Shown piece by piece: positions 11,600-22,280 of a DNA stretch of 64,000 bases. The DNA comes from Gonatopus flavifemur (Eukaryota; Arthropoda; Insecta; Hymenoptera; Dryinidae), in the NCBI GenBank assembly GCA_018340375.1, contig JAFFJZ010000051.1, positions 310,001 to 374,000 on the forward strand. The letters run 5' to 3'. A model generated the notes under the pieces. That model saw nothing but the letters and a program-made list of their open reading frames with translations, had not been told where the DNA came from and searched no databases. The stretch's first letter is position 1. Each line of letters opens with the position of its first letter. The position numbers and the translations under genes are program-made.

Positions 11600-12738
11600 A
11601 CATAAATCATAGACCCCATATTTTTTATTCGATTAATTTCAAATTTCCAAAAAAACTCCCTCAAACATAAGAGCATAACTTTATTGTTCGAAGTTTTCCT
11701 CATTTCACATTTCGCTCGACACTTTGTGTCGTTGAAACTCGGAAAACACGAGCCTGAGAGCCACTAATTCGTTATCAAATATTATTGAAAAACGAAATGT
11801 TTTCATCATTCGAATCATTTTACAAGCTTCGGCAATACACATCGAATCTGGATATCAATGTTTATATCATTCCGATAAGATTTGGCCAAGTAATCGTGAA
11901 ATAAGTTTCGGAAACTATTGAGTTCGAGAGAGCACACAAATGTTCAATCTTTAATTTTCATCTTGTAGAATAAGGATTGAACAATGATGCGTTGAATAAA
12001 AAGTGTTTGTAAAAAAAACAATGTATAACGAATTTTGCAAAAATAGTTGGATATTTGGATGCTTCGACCAAAAAAACATGAATCTACGTTGAGTAATCGA
12101 GTGAATGCAACCTTTCATTCGGATCCTCGTATTCAGCAGGTAAACGACGTAGAGTCATGAGAAATTTCCGTTGCGAGCTGATGGATAAATCGCTGTATCT
12201 TTCGAACCAATAGTCCAATTGATCTAAAACTTTCCATAAAGTTTGTCCGCACACTAGCGAACAACTTTGTCGCTGGAAGTTTTTCGTAGCTCATACTTCC
12301 CCCGACACTTTTTCAATGCAAAGTTTTGCTCTTCGTTGAAAACCAAGTTTTCACTTCAAATTGAAAATTCATTAATTTTGCATCAATTTTTGGAAATTTC
12401 GTCGAGATCGTCATCTTCGGGGGAGTGTTCTGAATCAGAATCTGCAAGACTCATCTTGATACGTTGAAAACCGCTCGAGTTATAACGAGTTTAAGATGAA
12501 AAAACATTCATTTTTAGTACGAGAAAAAGAGGTACTTTTTAATTTTTTTCTCCAAAACTATTGATCATAGAAAAACATTGTAGACGAACACTCGTATTGA
12601 TTTTTCAAGCCCTATCACCCAGTATTTTTAGTTTTCCAAAATTCCGACTTTTTGTTTGGTCCCCCACGTGACCGCTTGGACAATACTTTTACCGAGGTTC
12701 GAGCGCTCGTCGAGTTCTTCTTCCCGTGGGTTCAATTT
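11600..12738 (-). repeat. Right 1.14 kb terminal inverted repeat
   Basis: Inverted partner of 7151-8289. It reaches the broken frame at 12739 on its outer side. Confidence 0.85.
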
Positions 12739-12973
12739 CAACCCCATCCTCGTCAACAAACATTTGCTTGTAATTACTTCCATTAGATGAATCATCAATA
12801 CCCCATTTGCATATGAGGGTTAAAATTTCGAAGGGTATACCATTATTGCTTGAAATATTATTTACAACGCATTCGGAACATTTGAGAATTCTTTGGACTG
12901 TATGATTTAATAAAGATTGTAATTTCACTTCAGCTTTCTGGCCCGTTATCATTATATTTGAGGGATAGCAGTT
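12739..12973 (-). pseudogene. Fragment of a transposase-like protein with a KWG-D-SS-YKQ motif
   Basis: An 80-residue stretch reads NCYPSNIMITGQKAEVKLQS onward to ICKWGIDDSSNGSNYKQM and then FVDEDGVEIEP, where it enters the TIR of the neighbouring element. The pattern CYP, LQSLLNHT, CKWGxDxSSxxSxYKQ is one I associate with unnamed transposase-like proteins of insects and cnidarians; the Asp would be a candidate catalytic residue. Upstream, after a poly-A run that probably caused a frameshift, another frame reads TFVSYKTILEEKK, which fits the same pattern. It is a remnant: the C-terminal part is cut off by the adjacent 5.6 kb element. Confidence 0.4.
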
Positions 12974-13107
12974 TTTTTTTCCTCTAAAATTGTTTTATAT
13001 GAAACGAAGGTATTACGTCCATTCTCAAGAAATTTCGAATATTCATAACAACAATTAAAAATATTTCAAATACCTTCATTTTTTGCATGGAGATCATTAT
13101 CTTCATC

Positions 13108-14155
13108 GATTCAGTAGACGAATGTTCGATCCAATTCCTATCCAAGCAAGTTTGTCGAACGAATTTATTTTACTTCCTTCGAAAAGCCGATCGACGTTTC
13201 GGATCGCTACGATCCTTTTTCAAGATACAAAATTTAATATAATCGTAGAGGAGAGAAAACGTTGTTGAATGAAGTATCATCCGGACCCATCGACTCGGAT
13301 GTGGATAGTTTTTATTAATTGGTTGGGAAAGTGCTTGGCGCAGGAATTCAATGATTCAGTAGGCGAATGTTCGATCCAAGTTCTATCCAAGCAAGTTTGT
13401 CGAACGAATTTATTCAACTTCCTTCGAATAGCCGCTCGACGTTTCGGATCGATACGATCCTTTATCAAGATACAAATTAATATAATCGTAGAGGAGAGAC
13501 AACGTTGTTGAATGAAGTATCATCCGGACCCATCTACTCGGATGTGGGTAGTTTTTAGTTATTGATTGGGATAGTGCTTGGCGCAGGACTTCAATGACTT
13601 AGTGGGCGAATAATCGATCCAACTTTTTATCCAAGCAAATTTGTCGAACGAATTTATTTAACTTCCTTCGAATAGCCGATCGACGTTTCGGATCGATACG
13701 ATCCTTTATCAAGATACAAAAATGATATAACCGCAGAGGTGAAAAAACGTTGTTGAATGAAGTATCATCCGGACCCATCTACTCGGATGTGGGTAGTTTT
13801 TAGTTATTGGTTGGGATAGTGCTTGGCGCAGGACTTTAATGACTTAGTGGGCGAATAATCGATCCAATTTTTTATCCAAGCAAATTTGTCGAACGAATTT
13901 ATTTAACTTCCTTCGAATAGCCGATCGACGTTCCGGATCGATACGATCCTTTATCAAGATACAAAAATGATATAACCGTAGAGGTGAAAAAACGTTGTTG
14001 AAAGAAAATTCATCCGGACCCATCTATCCCAACCAGAATTAAAAACTACCCACATCCGATTCGTTCGACAAACTTGCTTGGATAGAAATTGGATCGAACA
14101 TTCGCCTACTGAATCATTGAATTCCTGCGCCAAGTACTTTCCCAACCAATTAATA
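13108..14155. repeat. 244-bp tandem array, last unit inverted
   Basis: Units start near TCATCCGGACCCAT at 13279, 13522, 13767 and 14012, giving periods of 243-245 bases. Each contains TCGACGTTTCGGATCGATAC or a close variant and GGTTGGGAAAGTGCTTGGCG. A partial unit precedes the first. From about 14035 the sequence turns round and reads the complement of the unit back out, so the array ends as a foldback. ATTATCTTCAT lies just outside on both sides (13097-13107 and 14156-14166), a possible target duplication. Several frames through the units are not genes. Confidence 0.75.
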
Positions 14156-14355
14156 ATTATCTTCATTCATGTTCACTTTCTTTAACTAAACTCTTGTTTT
14201 AAAAAGTTTCCTGAATTGATTGAAGGATTAATTCAAACCAAATTGCATCTATTGATAGGTGACAAATGTGAAGTTGGATATGAACAGATGAATAATCCTT
14301 AAACGAATGAACAGCGAATATATCGTACATCATGCACTGAGAACAATTAAAATTA

Positions 14356-14563
14356 CTGTGCAACGTTCAGACGGCTACGATTCATGTCGAAAAGGAATTT
14401 CAAATCAGCCATCACTTGGTGCTCTTCTGACATCAACTATTTGCGTTCAGAGCACATTTAGTAATGCCCTGGACCAGAATAGTTGGTGCCTGAAGAGCAC
14501 AAAGTTATGGCTGATTTGAAATTTCTGTTGGACATAAATCACAACTGTCTAAATGCTGCACGG
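14356..14563. repeat. Foldback MITE around GAATTTCAAATCAGCCAT
   Basis: CTGTGCAACGTTCAGACGG is mirrored loosely by ACTGTCTAAATGCTGCACGG, and GAATTTCAAATCAGCCAT is mirrored closely by ATGGCTGATTTGAAATTTC. GTGCTCTTCTGA and its complement-like partner lie further inside. Ends are uncertain by a few bases. Confidence 0.6.
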
Positions 14564-15340
14564 TGATGTTTCGTTTTCTTAATGTGAGTGGATGAAAAAA
14601 GGAATAGAATCTTTGAAAATCGCGAAAACCTCTGTGGAATACAATTTTTCTATCGAATGCTTCACCTGAAAATTATTTCGAAAGAATACACGATTATAAC
14701 TACTTCAACGCCCTCTATTTCAGTGACGATTTCTTGCAAAGTGATGTTAAGAAACCCAATTCAACACCGAACACATTTCCAAGACTTTTTTGGGATATTT
14801 TTTTCCATTCCAAGCCGTTGAACTTTATTTGTGTATTTATTGTAACGTATGTGTGTTTATTAGGTATGCATAATTTCGATTGTGCTTAATTCTGCAACGA
14901 TCTCTTTTGCGATTTTTTAGATGATAACATATGCTGAAATTCTATGTGTATTTGAACGCGGTACTGAACGGTACTGGGTAACTTTTGTCTATTTAGAAAA
15001 AAAAAAATTTTTATCAAATTTTGATGACCGTACTGTTGTTGATAAATAGTGATTGGTGAATATGAATCAATTTTATGATGAGTATTCTCAAAATACATGT
15101 TTTCATTCACCAAATTCATCTCACAGAATTTGAGTTCTCCGAATAGAACTCTTTTCGTACGACTTTGAACATGACGTTCATTACTCATTGAATACCTATG
15201 CCTACTTCATCTAGTCTTCAACAATCAATTATAATGCCCGGAGTGCACCTTATGACTTAATAGATGCATTTTCATACGCTCGAATGTGTACTCCAACAAA
15301 CTTATTCGGGGATATTTAGTAATTGAACACTTTTTCTCGC
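14564..15340. other. No recognisable gene
   Basis: AT-rich sequence. The frames at 14588-14821 and 14886-15188 show no motif or composition of coding sequence, and I see no clear repeat. Confidence 0.4.
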
Positions 15341-15344
15341 ATTT

Positions 15345-15535
15345 TGGCCAGCTTTCTGGCATTTGGCCCCACTGTGCGCCGTTGAAGAGAATAGTATACC
15401 CACTATCGTCTCATATAAGTATATAAGTTACACACGTATGTAGGTTTATCTGTAAGTATCGGTATATACATGATATGGTGATGGGCATACTATTTCCCTC
15501 AACTTTGGAGTCAATCTGGCAGCTGTGCCCCAGAT
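15345..15535. repeat. Diverged foldback with GGCATACTATT arms
   Basis: Left GAATAGTATACCCACTATC is mirrored by GATGGGCATACTATTTCCC, and the outer CACTGTGCGCCG and CAGCTGTGCCCC blocks pair weakly. It seems to be an old MITE. Confidence 0.4.
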
Positions 15536-15922
15536 AGCACGGTAGTCATAGAAAAGTTCATGATCAATAAAATGTGTTCTCAAGAAACTGTTTCAGAACT
15601 CTTGTGCCACCTTGCTACGGTAGGAACACTGATCTCTATTATACACTGGATAGGCAATATAGGCCTTTGCAATAAAAAATTTCTACGACGAATTGGACGT
15701 GATAGAAGACTCTGAGCAGCTATCAAATCTTGGGTCGAATGGTTCAAAATGGAGGGAGATCCAATACCATATAAATTTATTTTTGCATAAATTCCTATAT
15801 TAAATATAAAGTATGTTGAACCATGCACAATTAATTTTCCAATGTGGATTCAACAAATACAAGTACATAAAGTAATTCATCCAATACCATATGAATTTAT
15901 TTTTCCATTAATTCCCATATTA

Positions 15923-16887
15923 CACGGAGAAAAAAGAACAGTGAATGATCGCTAGAAATACGAGGGATCATTGCTAAAAAAGGTTAGCAAATTGATGACA
16001 ACTGAACTTTCCTATCAACAGTTCTTTATGCGGGGAGTAGTAATAGTTCCTATCTTCAGATGAAGATCACTGCAAATTCATTTAGTTTCTATTACAATAT
16101 GAACTAAACGAACATACTTCCTAATCCTCACAAAACTTAGTGATCAATACCATCATCCAAAAGAAAGATGCCGTGAATTATCCTCAAATATTACGCAAAA
16201 AAAATTAATTCTTTTAGAATTCATACTTCCACGAAGGTTTCTCGTCCGATTGATCCGAGATGCAAGGCTGTGATAGAAAGAAATTTTCTTCTCAGTAATG
16301 GGGATTCGATCCTACCTACCTAATCAACCTAACTTAACCGAAGTAATGCTTATACCAACTTAGCTCTACCGCGCGATTGAGATTTTCAACTCACTGAAAG
16401 TTTATGAATCGTTCGTAGATTCGTGCTTACACCTCAGTAACTTACTTTATGAATAATCTTGGTGATGTACGGCACACAATGCTTGAGAATCATTACCTCG
16501 AAATGTTATGAATGATTCCATACCGTGTAATGGTTCTATTATTTTTTTCTGTGTTGGAATCTACTCTATACATTGCTTAGCAATCATTGCCTGGGAATAT
16601 TATGAATCACTCTCCACGCCGGGCAATACAACGTTTCATATTCAATTTCATGACGTTTTTGTAATGACTGAGGGAACCATCGCTAACCCCGTTTGTCGCT
16701 GAATGCTCCACAGCATAGGCATGATTGATACAATTTTTCATTACTATACACGTTAGTACCCTTTGCTATTTTTCTATTATTCATTCCTATCATCACAAGC
16801 AATCGTTGCTTATTTTTCAAAAATTGGCTTCAATCCTAGGCAAGATAGTGGTCATCGCTACGAATTTCAAAATCATTTTTCTCCGTG
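15923..16887. mobile_element. CAC-ended foldback element with proven empty site
   Basis: CACGGAGAAAAAAGAAC at the left and ATTTTTCTCCGTG at the right are inverted. TA flanks both sides, and the neighbouring duplicate copy shows the target with a single TA, so the boundaries are exact to the base. Inside, ATCGCTA appears three times, near both ends, with variants such as ATCATTGCT and ATCGTTGCT in both orientations. A tRNA-like block sits inside at about 16300-16400. Confidence 0.85.
16300..16402 (-). repeat. tRNA-like (SINE-type) block
   Basis: On the minus strand a GGTAGAGCTAAGTTGGTATA segment (A-box-like) is followed, after a TTAGGTTGATTAGGTAGGTA spacer, by GGATCGAATCC, which matches a pol III B box. 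Two relatives with the same TAGGTTAGG-type spacer occur at 19.45 and 48.6 kb. It could be a tRNA-derived SINE head or a decayed tRNA gene. Confidence 0.45.
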
Positions 16888-17173
16888 TAAATATGAAGTA
16901 TGTTAAACCATGCAGAATTAATTTTCCGATGTAGATTCAACAAATACAAGTACATAAAGTAATTCATAAATGGTTAAAGTGATTCTTCAATGCTTTTTAT
17001 TCATTTCAAGTGTTCATTAACGTTGTTAATAAATCAATCATTGTATTTACTTGTAACTGTTGAATATATATTGTAGAATTGATTTTTCATACTTCGCTTC
17101 ATGTCTAATATATGATTTATGCAAAAATAATTGCATATACTTCTGATTTTCCATTCATTTTTACCGTTGTGCC

Positions 17174-17800
17174 CAGGGCCGGATTTGAAGTGTGCGGGCC
17201 CCTAGGCGAGAGATGTGGTGCGAGCCCCTTTGCCCTGTATGAATCTGGGGTAGAGTATATTTTTCAGGGAAAGGATTATTAGAAAATTCTTTCTAGGGTA
17301 TGACCAAGATCGATTCGGAAAATCAAAATGAAAGATGGCAAATCTTCCAAAAAAAACTCACTCCCTGATTTCTACTTCTGTTCATTATAGAAATTTATTA
17401 TCGGTAAAAGTGACACAAAAGAATGATAGTCCGTTAATTCAGCACAATGAAGCAATCATATTTTATAACATACGCTATTCGTAAAAGATCTAAGATAATA
17501 CGTAAAATACGATATTTCAGATTCACCGTTTGAAATTAAGTGCAATTAATCAAGCTTTCAGAGAAATTGAACGCAGCAAGACTTTTTGTATAGTTTTATT
17601 TATAGACTTCTCCTAAATTTTCTATTAGCAAGTGAGCTAATAATGTCTTCAAACGATGTCTGTCTCAAAATGTCATTTTCTAACCTCATCATAGTTTAAT
17701 GATCGAGAGTCTTCACTGATGGTGGTTCGAAGCCTGTTTTTTATTGACTCCAATTTGGAGAAAAACGTTTCGCTGGTGCTATTCGTTACCATTAGGTTTG
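17174..17800 (-). pseudogene. hAT transposase C-terminal fragment with element terminus
   Basis: On the minus strand, 17800 down to 17600 reads TSETFFSKLESIKNRLRTTI, then after a frameshift NDILRQTSFEDIISSLANRK followed by a stop (17600-17602). This is the hAT dimerisation region (hATC): the xxxFSKLxxIKNxLR block is the family's most conserved C-terminal segment. Downstream, at 17174, CAGGGCCGGATTTG with GGGCCCCTAGGC is a hAT-type terminus. The rest of the transposase and the other end are missing. A similar terminus, reversed, is seen at about 51350-51378. Confidence 0.65.
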
Positions 17801-17851
17801 AATACATTCAAAGAATCACCTCTACGTCTGGAAAGCAATCCCTGTTGAAAA

Positions 17852-18012
17852 ACCCCAGCTGGGTTCCATGTCAGGTAGGACCATGTTGCGTAGAATCAAC
17901 CTACATGCGATCAGGTTGGTCCTACCGAGGGTGGTACTACCTAATATGCGTCCACTTAAAGGTCGGTCCTACCCTGCATGGTTCTACCCAGTCCTAGTAT
18001 CAACCTGGGGCA
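17852..18012. repeat. Small foldback with GGTCCTACC motifs
   Basis: CCCCAGCTGGGTT faces CAACCTGGGG, and GGTAGGACCATG, GGTCCTACC, GGTACTACC and GGTTCTACCC recur in both orientations in 160 bp. Frames through it are not coding. Confidence 0.5.
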
Positions 18013-18206
18013 GACCATGCTTGGTACGGCCGCAGATAATGATGAATGAATCTTGGAAATTTCAGTAGAACAAAACTTGTTAGATTTATCCAGAGTTTGG
18101 ACATTTTTATCAAACCGCGTCACATTTTTGTTTTACTGAAATTTCGAGATTTCTTTCTAATTCATGATCAATTTGAAAGTTATCGTTTCTTTAAATTTTG
18201 CAATTA

Positions 18207-18473
18207 CACTGAGAAAACAGATATCCTGAAAATTACCATAATTTATGGATTTTCAGCGCTGGTCTGACCCGAGTCGGAATATTTACTTGCATGAATATCT
18301 AAAAGTACCATAATTTCTTGGACTTTTCAGAATAAGTATGGTACCTTCCTTATAAAAGTCCCAGATATTATGGTACTTTTAGAGGTTTGTTCAGGTAAAT
18401 ATTGAGACTCGGGTCAGACCAGCGCTAAAAATCCATAAATTATGGTACTTTTTAAGATACCTTTTTCTCCGTG
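18207..18473. mobile_element. CAC-ended palindrome with TA flanks
   Basis: CACTGAGAAAACAG at the left pairs with ACCTTTTTCTCCGTG at the right, with TA outside (18205-18206, 18474-18475). Nearly the whole 267 bp folds, including ATAATTTATGGATTTT, AGCGCTGGTCTGACCCGAGT and AAAAGTACCATAAT blocks and their complements. Confidence 0.75.
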
Positions 18474-19262
18474 TAGGCAAGCTCATATTTGTTCATATAT
18501 TCTTGATAACGTCCTTCAATTGATCCTGATATAAAAAAAACGTGCATCATGTTGATTTTTCAAAATCGCTCCGATACTGGTGCATTCGAAATGAGTCGAG
18601 TTCGAGTTGTGATTCTGATCACACACTGAGAGAAGAGTTTACTTATATTAAATGAATATATTTATTTGGCGTCTGTTCAAAAATATTCATTAATTATGAA
18701 TAAATATGGTAATTGTCAATAAATATCATAGTTGGCATACATACGATTGATTTTGTGTGACATTCAGAACAAACAAATCGTTCATTTAGTCCATTTATTT
18801 CATGTGAATGATTTTATTTTTCCCTCAAGTAATAAACGATTCCTAATTTACAAATAGACGGTTCGATAAGTACAAGATTTTCATGAGATAAATACTAGTA
18901 AACTAAGAATATGGAGAAAAGAATGGTTGATTGACTCAAATTTCAAATCAAATTTCAACACAATAATTCAGTTTCCCAATGTGTATACGATTCTTTCTTC
19001 TCAAACACAGATTTGTTAATAATTAAGAAATTTGATTTGACATGAACACCTTGAATTTGATTCGACTCTCGATCTATATTGCAGCAGAATATATAGTTCT
19101 GTATATATGTATAACCATGGAACATTGAAAATTTTCTTGCGTTTCAAGAAATCCTTTTTATCCGGAAAGAATATGAGAGACAGTCTTGTAGGCTGAATTT
19201 CCCTACAAAATCATTGAAATATTTCACCATAACTTTTCATTCAGTTTGTTCAACTTTATAAT

Positions 19263-19829
19263 CACTGTTAGAAAATTTCTTGAATTTAATATAAGAATTC
19301 TTATGAAATTTCATAAGTGCATTTCAAAATCAATAATATTCTGGGATTTACAACTTTTTTAATGAAATTTCACTTTTTCATAAATTTTTTGTGATAGAAT
19401 CCTATTACATGTATGATGTTATGACGTCAGCATATCTGACACCACATCGTATTTCTCAATCGGTTTCTTCAGTCGTAAAGGTGGTTGAAGCGTTAGATCG
19501 TAATAGGTTAGGTTAGGTAGGAAAGCAGGTTCGATTCCCCGTTAGGTCACAAAACTTTGTTCTTCAATTGCCTGACTTACATTGATGATTACAAACTCAC
19601 TCTAGAGGAATTTCGAGAACATAAAATTCACGAAGCGTGAAGAAATTTGGTGATAAATCAAAATTCCAATCTGAATTGTTTTTGTATATTGGCAAAAATT
19701 CGTGACAGTTATTGAATTGAATACACAATTTTTATTATAAAATACATTGTTAAAACTAATAATAATAATATTCTGTAAAAAATTTTATAATAATTGTCAT
19801 TAAATCTAAGACATATTTTTCCAACAGTG
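19263..19829. mobile_element. Nested CACTGTTAGAAA element with AT flanks
   Basis: CACTGTTAGAAAATTTCTTG faces ATATTTTTCCAACAGTG, with AT on both sides. The same terminal sequence opens the element at 36091-36406. Short AATTTCATAA-type motifs recur near the left end. Confidence 0.55.
19440..19560 (+). repeat. tRNA-like (SINE-type) block
   Basis: GGTGGTTGAAGCGTTAGA is followed by a TAGGTTAGGTTAGGTAGG spacer and then GGTTCGATTCC, a perfect pol III B box. The A box is weak. Related to 16.3 kb (minus strand) and 48.6 kb. Confidence 0.45.
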
Positions 19830-20267
19830 ATAATATTCTCCCGCATAATTGATCATTTCATTTGAATAATTCCAGAGTGTTATTCCAATTTTGTTGGATT
19901 TGGCTTATTCTCACGAATATTCAAAGCAAATTATGCGACAATTTTCTCAACCTCTTATCACATTCAGGCAATCTAATAATGCTTTGATGTACATTCTCAA
20001 GTTTTAGAATTATAAAACAGGAATTTCACACGAAACCACGGTTTGTTAATAGTTAACAAATATGGGTTTGATACAAAGAATGATCTCAAATATGACGCTG
20101 GATGATAACAACTCAATATTTATTTCCCCATAAGCAAATATAGGACTTGTCAACTATTAACAAATCTTGTTCACTATAAATAAATACTTTTCTCAGTGCA
20201 TGGTCTGATGCATTTTGGATGGAATTATTTCTATGTTTTAAGATATTATATCGTTCTCATATAGTTC

Positions 20268-20822
20268 CTACACCAAATATAGTAAAGGATGATTGACAAA
20301 TTCTGAATCATCTTCATTATCTTGGAAGTGTAATTGTCGCAGAATTTGCAAATATCTATCACGATGCATTCTTTCTCGAAAAATCGGAGTATGAAGCAAA
20401 GGATCCGTAGACCAATAATCTTTCAAATCACCTTTCCGAACATGGCCCATGAGAATTGAGAGACCAAGAAACATTTCAAATTCATCTTTGGTCAAAGGGC
20501 ACCAGTCTTTCATATGGGAAGATGAACTTTGAGGATTCTGGGCATGGTAACGATTTGTCTCGTTTACAATCCTTTGAACCAGGGAAGAATCGGAAAAATA
20601 ATTGAAAAAATCTATTGGCAAATTTCCCGTTATAAGAGCGTTAGGATTCATTCTGGAGTTCCCTTCGAAATCTCTGATTGATGGGTGAAAATTCGCATCA
20701 TGAAAAATTTGAGTTCGGTCATAGGTGGGGTCTTCCAAATTAATGGCTTCAAATTCTTCATTCCCAGGATCTTGTTCTTCTGGTTCGGATTCACCGCTAC
20801 TCCAAGCCTCTCTGTCAGTCAT
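20268..20822 (-). pseudogene. piggyBac transposase, N-terminal fragment
   Basis: The 184-residue frame starts with ATG and an acidic Glu/Ser-rich leader, then NLPIDFFNYFSDSSLVQRIV, NETNRYHAQNP, a WCPLTKDEFEMFLGLSILMG block, DYWSTDPLLHTPIFRERM and RYLQILRQLHFQDNED. This order is that of the N-terminal half of piggyBac-family transposases (DDE_Tnp_1_7). It then runs into NHPLLYLV and a stop, before the first catalytic Asp. About two thirds of the protein, including the DDD core and the Cys-rich C-terminus, are missing, and no TTAA-flanked ends are visible, so it is a dead fragment. Confidence 0.8.
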
Positions 20823-20869
20823 TTTATAAAACAGCAGCTACTGAATAAATAGGATCTGCACCTGAGAAG

Positions 20870-21140
20870 GAAGACCGTCAAATGTTCTAATAGGAACTGT
20901 TGGTGAAATAACCACAGCCAAATGAGGATCCGTTCGAAATATCTTGAAAAAGCCTGCGTGAGGTACTATCGCCGGACCTGTGGAGAGGAACCGCGAAATA
21001 TCCTGAAGAAGAATGTTGATCAAATAACCACCGCCAAATGAGAACGCTCTTGAACTATCCTGAAAAGGACCGTCCAAGTTATGATCACCGTATCTGAGAT
21101 GAATGAACGCGAAATTTGTATGTTTATATGGATATATTTA
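20870..21140. repeat. Diverged about 60-bp repeats forming an outer foldback arm
   Basis: ATAACCACAGCCAAATGAG and ATAACCACCGCCAAATGAG, and GAAATATCTTGAAAAAG, GAAATATCCTGAAGAAG and GAACTATCCTGAAAAGG, mark four diverged units. The last part (21043-21140) is repeated inverted at 22290-22375, enclosing the two foldbacks between. Confidence 0.6.
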
Positions 21141-21265
21141 TATTTATATATGTATATGTACCCAAGATGTCAAACGGACACAGAGTGGGTAATTTACTTC
21201 AAACACTGATTTTTTTAGGAATCCCTTCTCTGCCATTAGGCACACCCGGTTCAAGGATGAATCCG

Positions 21266-21511
21266 CAGGGTACCCAAAGTATAATGTAGAAACAAAAACA
21301 CGAGTTCCAGCGCCGCCTACAACTTGGTCGGGAACTAAAGCTCACACACACAACGATACCACATATACGTTTACACTCACACTAAAGGCGCTATTAGTAT
21401 GAGGGTAAACGTATATGTAGTATCGTTGTGTGTGTGGGCTTTAGTTCCCGACCAGGTTGTAGGCGGCGCTGGAACTCGTGTTTTCGGTTCTATTATACCT
21501 TGGGTACCCTA
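21266..21511. mobile_element. hAT-type MITE with 8-bp duplication TGAATCCG
   Basis: CAGGGTACCCAAAGTATAAT faces ATTATACCTTGGGTACCCTA, and TGAATCCG is present directly outside both ends (21258-21265, 21512-21519). Arms fold through GAGTTCCAGCGCCGCCTACA and its complement. An 8-bp duplication with CAGGG-type ends fits the hAT superfamily. A second member with similar ends is at 51558-51733. Confidence 0.8.
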
Positions 21512-21699
21512 TGAATCCGCTCTAAAGATGTGATCGAATGGTGGGTAACGCTCCTCAGCTGCATAACCTACTATTTGAGGTTTTCATAGCCGTGCTCCGA
21601 TTACCTTCCATGCTCTACTGGGTCTGTCACATTGGATTCCTAAGAAGTTCAGTGTGTGAAGTAAATTACCCATCCCGTCTTCGTTTGACATCTTGAGTA

Positions 21700-22280
21700 C
21701 GTATGCATATGTCCCAGAACACATGTTCGACCTTTTGAGAGCATATTCTGCAACCAAAATGCAATTTTTTCCCGTTTGAAAAAAAATTTTTGGAGGCTCC
21801 GTTCTTGAAATATGAGCATTTTTAGATTTCTTTAAAAATCCAAATAACTCAGAAGCATCGTATGTTACATACTTCAGTCTAATACCATTCGCCAAGTTGG
21901 AAAACGGCGGATCTCTAAAAAAAAATTGAACTATTATATCTCTATTTGTTCCGGAGCTACAGCGATTTGAAGTTGCTGAATTCTGATTGGCTGGAAGCTC
22001 AAAAATTTCAAATCACTGTAGCTCCGGAACGAATAGGGATATAATAGTTCCATTTTCTTTTCTAGAGATCCGCCGTTTTCCAACTTAGCAAATTGTATCA
22101 GACTGAAGTGTGTAGTATACGATGCTTCTGAGTTATTTGGATTTTTAAAAAAATCTAAAAATGCTCATATCTCAAGAACGAAGCCTCCAAAAATTTTTTT
22201 CCAAACGAGAAAAAATTGCATTTTGGTTGCAGAATATGCTCTCAAAAGGTCAGACATGTGTTCTGGGACACCCTGTATAT
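21700..22280. mobile_element. Foldback with GTGTCCCAGAAC ends (Tc1/mariner-type MITE)
   Basis: Left ATGTCCCAGAACACATGTTC faces GACATGTGTTCTGGGACACC followed by CTGTA. Both arms (about 280 bases each) meet at TGAATTCTGATTGGCT near 21985. ACAGGGTGTCCCA-type ends with TA are typical of insect Tc1/mariner MITEs; here only the right end is complete. A strongly diverged piece of the same centre is seen at about 53045. Confidence 0.65.

Larger units (their letters stand above)
7151..12738 (+). mobile_element. 5.6 kb DNA transposon with 1.14 kb terminal inverted repeats
   Basis: The segments 7151-8289 and 11600-12738 are near-identical inverted copies. They start AAATTGAACCCACGGGAAG and end towards the inside at ATGGGGTTTATGATTTATGT. 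Between them lies one long transposase-like gene (9197-10812) and, on its right, two small MITEs. No target duplication is obvious, because the flanks are an AAAGTCAGGG repeat on the left and a broken transposase-like frame on the right. Diverged copies of the same terminal block occur at 52.7-53.0 and 63.13-63.55 kb. Confidence 0.75.
15762..16968. repeat. 119-bp tandem duplication, second copy split by an insertion
   Basis: 15762-15880 and 15881-15922 plus 16888-16968 are two head-to-tail copies of one sequence that starts ATCCAATACCATAT and ends GTACATAAAGTAATTCAT. The second copy is interrupted exactly at its TA by the element 15923-16887, while the first retains the uninterrupted site CTATATTAAATATAAAG. 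Confidence 0.85.
18624..20198. mobile_element. CAC-ended element with CA flanks, carrying nested inserts
   Basis: CACTGAGAGAAGAG at the left and TACTTTTCTCAGTG at the right are inverted, with CA outside each. TTTGTTAATA or its complement recurs near both ends and in the middle. It contains a second CAC-ended element (19263-19829), and inside that a tRNA-like block. No coding frame is present. Confidence 0.6.

Noticed and set aside
13083..13511. Repeat array as a CRISPR or a gene family
   Set aside because: Units are 244 bases with no spacers, in eukaryote-type DNA; frames repeat with the units only.
19490..19525. TAGGTTAGGTTAGGTAGG as an insect TTAGG telomere stretch
   Set aside because: Only about three units, not exact, and part of a tRNA-like block that recurs at other places.
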